Shown here: positions 60,798-64,000 of the stretch, piece by piece | How positions within the stretch are numbered: the stretch's first letter is position 1 | Layout of the letters: every line of letters begins with the position of its first letter | DNA from: Wenjunlia vitaminophila DSM 41686 | GTDB lineage: Bacteria; Actinomycetota; Actinomycetes; Streptomycetales; Streptomycetaceae | Length of the DNA: 64,000 nucleotides | Assembly (NCBI RefSeq): GCF_000380165.1 | Contig: NZ_KB904634.1 | Location: 1,131-65,130 of the forward strand | Direction of reading: 5' to 3' | Program-made: the position numbers and the translations under genes | The notes under the pieces: generated by a model | The model's database searches: none | What the model saw: only the letters and a program-made list of their open reading frames with translations | What the model was told of the DNA's origin: nothing

Positions 60798-63700
60798 CCA
60801 CGGACCAGCAGCGCAGCGCCGTCACACCCGGCGGCGTGGAGGACGTCCACGTCCTGTCGCCCATGCAGGAGGGCATGCTTTACCACACCCTGCGCCACCC
60901 CGACTCCGCGGTGTACCTCCAGCAGGCGGCGGTCACCTTCCACGGCCCGCTGGACCCCGAGACGTTCCGCCGGGCCTGGCAGACCGTGCTGGGCCGGCAC
61001 ACCTCACTGCGCACCTCGTTCCGCTGGGAGCGCCTCGACAAGCCGGTCCAGGTCGTCCACCGCGAGGCCCGGGTCCCGTTGGAGGAGCACGACTGGACCG
61101 ACCTGTCGCCGCAGGCGCGGCGGGCCCGCGAGGAGGACCTGCTCGAACAGGACCGCAAGAACGGGTTCGACCTGGAGCGGGCCCCGTTGATCCGCCTCCA
61201 CCTCGCGCGGCTCGCCGACGACCGGCACCGTTTCGCGTTCAGCCTGCACCACATCATCCAGGACGGCTGGTCCACCGGCATCATGCTGCGCGAGGTGGGT
61301 GCCGCCTACCGGAGTCTGGCCCGCGGTGAGGCTCCGTCCCTGCCCCCGGTACGGCCGTTCCGCGACTACGTGCGGTGGCTGGCCAGCCGGGACCCCGCGG
61401 AGGCGGAGGCGTTCTGGCGGCGCAGGCTCGACGGCTTCACCGAGCCGACCCGGTTGCTGCGGCTCAGCAGCCCGGCACGGACGGGCAACGCGCAGCACGC
61501 CCGCCGCCACACCCTCGACGCCGGGGCGACCGCGGCGCTGACCGCGGCGGCGACCGAGCAGCGGGTGACCCTGAACACGGTGCTCCAGGCGGCGTGGGGG
61601 CTCCTCCTCTCCCGTTACTCCGGCCGCGCCGACGTGGTGTTCGGCGGGGTGTCCTCCGGCCGGCCCCCCGAGCTGGAGGGCGTGGAGGACATGGTGGGGC
61701 TCTTCGTCACCACGGTGCCCACCCGGCTGCGCGTGGACCCGGACCGCGAGGTCGGGGACTGGCTGCGCGAGGTGCAGGCCGACGCCCTGGCCGCCCGGGC
61801 CCACGAGCACGTGCCGATGACCCGTATCCAGGAGTGGAGCTCCACGCCCCCCGGTGTGGAGCTGTTCGAGAGCGTGCAGGTCCTGCAGAACCTCGACGAC
61901 GACCCGCTCGCCGCGATCTGGCGGGGCTTCGAGGGCCTGACCATCGACGACTTCACGTACTACACGCGGACCAACTACCCGCTGACCCTCGCCGGGCTGC
62001 CCGGCGAACGGTTGGGGCTGCGCGTCTCCTACGACCCGACGTGGCTCGCCGACGACGCCGCGGAACGCCTCCTGGGGCACCTGGCCACCCTGCTCACCGA
62101 GCTGACCGCCGACCCGCGGCGCCGGCTGCGCCAGGTGCCGATGCTCACCGGGGAGGAGCGGCGGCACCTGGCCGAGTGGTCCACGGGGCCGGCGTCGGAG
62201 CCGGGTTCGGCCCAGCGCGCGGTGGCCGCCCACGCGGCGCGGGCACCGCAGGCGGTGGCCGTGGCGTCGGGCGGACGCCGGCTCACCTACCGGGAGCTGG
62301 ACCAGCGGGTGAACCGTTTGGCCCACCACCTGGCCGGCCGTGCGGTGGGGCGGGACACGGTGGTCGGCATCCTGCTGCCGGACCGGATGGCGGAGGTGGA
62401 GGCGCTGCTCGCGGTCAGCAGGGCCGGCGGGGCGCCGCTGGTCCTCGACCCCCAGCTCCCCCCGGCCCGGTTGGCCGCCGAGGTCCGGCAGGTGCGACCG
62501 CACCTGGTGCTGAGCGTCGGTGACGCGGCCGGCGGGCTGCCCGCCCGGGACTGCCAGGTGCTGCTGCTGGACGAGGAGGCCGGGAACGTCGAACGGCAGC
62601 CGGCGGAGCCGCCCGCCACCGGGGTCGCCGAGGACTGGCTGGCCGCGGTGGTGACCACCGCGGGCGCCACCGGCGAGCCCAAGCCCGTCCTGCTGGACGG
62701 CGCCGCCGTCTCCGCGATGTCCCACGCCGCCGGCACCGGCTTCGGCCTGACCTCCGACGACGTGGTGCTGCACCTGGCTCCCCCCGGGTCGGCCGACGCC
62801 CTGTTCGAACTCCACCTGGCGCTGGTCAGTGGGGCCACGCTGCGGCTGCCCGAGCGGGCGGTGTCCGCCTCGGCGCTGCTGGCGGACCCGGCGGCCCTCG
62901 CCGGGGTGACCTGTGCCCGGGTGACCCCGGCGCTGCTGGCGGCGCTCCCCGGGGACGGGGCGCTGCCGGGGGTCCGCACCCTGCTGGTGTCCGGTGAGCG
63001 GTGCGCCCCGGGGACGCTGCGGCGGTGGGCGGCCGGCAGGGCCCTGTTCCACGTGTACGCCACCGCCGAGACCGCGGGCCTGGCCGCCGCGGCGCGGATC
63101 GGTGCGGAGCCGGACGCGCCCACCGCGCTCCGGCCGACCTCCGGGGTCACCGCACACGTCATGGACGGGACCGGCGAGCCGCTCCCGGTGGGCGTGCCCG
63201 GCGAGTTGCACCTCGGCGGGCCCGCGGTGGCCCGCGGCTACCTGGGCCGTCCCGCGCTGACCGCGGAACGCTTCCGCTCCGACCCGTTCTCCGACCGCCG
63301 GCACGCCCGGCTGCTGCGCACCGGGGACCTGGCGCGGTGGACCGGGGACGGCCGGCTGGAGGTGCTCGGCCGCACCGACCGCCGGATGACGGTGCGCGGA
63401 CACGTCGTGGACCCGGCGGAGGTCGAGGACGCCCTGGTGTCCCTGCCCACGGTGGAGCAGGTCGTGGTGACCGCCGACGGCCGGGGCGAGGAACGCCGGT
63501 TGGTCGCCCACGTGGTGCCCGTCGCCGAGGGCACCGACCGGGGCGCAGCCGACCTGGAGGACGACCAGGTCGGGCAGTGGCGGGAGGTCTTCGGGCACAC
63601 CTACGCCGGTCCTGCCGCGTCCGACGACGCCGAGTTCAACACCGTCGGCTGGAACAGCAGCTTCACCGGTGCCGCGATCCCGCAGGAGGAGATGCGGGAG

Positions 63701-64000
63701 TGGCTGGACGCCACCCTGGACCGGCTGCGGGCGCTGGCGCCGCGCCGCGTCCTGGAGATCGGCTGCGGCACCGGGATGCTCCTGCTGCCACTGAGCCGCG
63801 CCTGCGAGCAGTACTGGGCGACGGACCTGTCCCCCGCGGCCATCGACTACGTGCGGGGGCGGCTCGACCCGTCGGTGGCCGAGCGGGTGACGCTGCGCTG
63901 CCAGGAGGGCGACGACTTCACCGGTGTGCCCGAGGGCGCGTTCGACCTGGTGGTCATCAACTCGGTGGCGCAGTACTTCCCGCACGCCGAGTACCTGCGC
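60794..64000 (+). CDS. Nonribosomal peptide synthetase, C-A-MT..., truncated by window edge
   Basis: At least 1069 residues, open at the right edge. The condensation domain (about 15-450) begins LSPMQEGMLYHT and has an intact HHIIQDG (152-158). The adenylation domain (about 470-905) has normal A1, A6 (GELHLGGPAVARGYL), A7 (RTGDL) and A8. However, A3 is TTAGATGEPKP (621-631), the Asp of the A4 amino-group site is absent, and A5 is YATAE. An embedded methyltransferase begins near 915 (FNTVGWNSSF), with SAM motif VLEIGCGTG at 986-994. It would accept the polyketide from the preceding subunit and add a methylated residue. Carrier protein and release domain lie beyond 64000. ATGA overlap with the PKS. 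Confidence 0.92.
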   Translation, partial: MTTDQQRSAVTPGGVEDVHVLSPMQEGMLYHTLRHPDSAVYLQQAAVTFHGPLDPETFRRAWQTVLGRHTSLRTSFRWERLDKPVQVVHREARVPLEEHDWTDLSPQARRAREEDLLEQDRKNGFDLERAPLIRLHLARLADDRHRFAFSLHHIIQDGWSTGIMLREVGAAYRSLARGEAPSLPPVRPFRDYVRWLASRDPAEAEAFWRRRLDGFTEPTRLLRLSSPARTGNAQHARRHTLDAGATAALTAAATEQRVTLNTVLQAAWGLLLSRYSGRADVVFGGVSSGRPPELEGVEDMVGLFVTTVPTRLRVDPDREVGDWLREVQADALAARAHEHVPMTRIQEWSSTPPGVELFESVQVLQNLDDDPLAAIWRGFEGLTIDDFTYYTRTNYPLTLAGLPGERLGLRVSYDPTWLADDAAERLLGHLATLLTELTADPRRRLRQVPMLTGEERRHLAEWSTGPASEPGSAQRAVAAHAARAPQAVAVASGGRRLTYRELDQRVNRLAHHLAGRAVGRDTVVGILLPDRMAEVEALLAVSRAGGAPLVLDPQLPPARLAAEVRQVRPHLVLSVGDAAGGLPARDCQVLLLDEEAGNVERQPAEPPATGVAEDWLAAVVTTAGATGEPKPVLLDGAAVSAMSHAAGTGFGLTSDDVVLHLAPPGSADALFELHLALVSGATLRLPERAVSASALLADPAALAGVTCARVTPALLAALPGDGALPGVRTLLVSGERCAPGTLRRWAAGRALFHVYATAETAGLAAAARIGAEPDAPTALRPTSGVTAHVMDGTGEPLPVGVPGELHLGGPAVARGYLGRPALTAERFRSDPFSDRRHARLLRTGDLARWTGDGRLEVLGRTDRRMTVRGHVVDPAEVEDALVSLPTVEQVVVTADGRGEERRLVAHVVPVAEGTDRGAADLEDDQVGQWREVFGHTYAGPAASDDAEFNTVGWNSSFTGAAIPQEEMREWLDATLDRLRALAPRRVLEIGCGTGMLLLPLSRACEQYWATDLSPAAIDYVRGRLDPSVAERVTLRCQEGDDFTGVPEGAFDLVVINSVAQYFPHAEYLR

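Noticed and set aside
60840-63985. Long minus-strand frame opposite the NRPS
   Set aside because: An antisense shadow: the plus strand shows C, A and MT motifs in order.
1-64000. CRISPR arrays, tRNA or rRNA genes, and phage attachment sites
   Set aside because: I found no regularly spaced direct repeats, no tRNA-like cloverleaf with T-loop consensus, and no integrase gene.

Overview
The window is high-GC chromosomal DNA from an actinomycete, Streptomyces- or Nocardiopsis-like. Signs of this are the GTG starts with GTGA/ATGA overlaps, twin-arginine polysaccharide lyases, a DUF574-type methyltransferase, MocR and LysR regulators, a single TTA codon in one biosynthetic gene, and a Streptomyces-type MITE. 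The species cannot be fixed from the sequence.

Layout. 1-3985: a small Arc-like repressor, then a beta-lactam-themed cluster: a penicillin-binding transpeptidase divergent from a LysR regulator that is translationally coupled to a class A beta-lactamase-like protein. 4031-12784: ordinary accessory genes: two SAM methyltransferases with a 181-bp MITE between them, a MocR regulator, an ArsR-like regulator divergent from an MFS exporter, a GNAT, a MOSC protein, and a sigma factor coupled to a repeat protein of unknown role. 13354-16571: a fatty acyl-AMP ligase, a DUF574 methyltransferase and a general-stress membrane protein. 16777-17164: a guanidine-III riboswitch in front of an SMR (guanidinium) exporter. 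17265-29836: a polysaccharide-use locus with a PL8 lyase, a LacI regulator, an ABC importer, a GH130 enzyme, a second PL8 lyase with two discoidin domains, and a GH43 enzyme. Two matching 16-18 bp palindromes tie the first lyase and the importer operon to the LacI protein. 30015-35938: a D-2-hydroxyacid dehydrogenase, a VWA protein, RecQ, and an HD-domain gene broken by a one-base insertion.

36447-64000 and beyond: an overlapping, co-directional biosynthetic operon. Five type I PKS genes have the architectures (eroded KS)-AT-ACP, KS-AT-KR-ACP, KS-AT-DH-ER-KR-ACP, KS-AT-DH-KR-ACP and KS-AT-ACP-C. They lead into an NRPS (C-A-MT...) that runs off the right edge. The order, domain content and sizes of the last four PKSs follow mycobacterial PpsB, PpsC, PpsD and PpsE (phthiocerol synthase). 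The first gene is a minimised stand-in for PpsA, and the FAAL 23 kb upstream is of the same class as FadD26. The NRPS has no counterpart in the mycobacterial locus, so the predicted product is a phthiocerol-like polyketide joined to at least one (methylated) monomer. This hybrid line is the most interesting feature of the window.

How the parts work together. In the sugar locus, secreted lyases and the GH43 enzyme cut an acidic polysaccharide outside the cell, the ABC system imports fragments, and GH130 phosphorolyses a mannoside inside, all under LacI control. In the PKS operon each overlap (1-4 nt) couples translation of successive assembly-line subunits. A 48-codon ORF overlapping the first PKS start may begin that chain, and two palindromes at 36211-36230 and 36324-36337 are candidate control sites.
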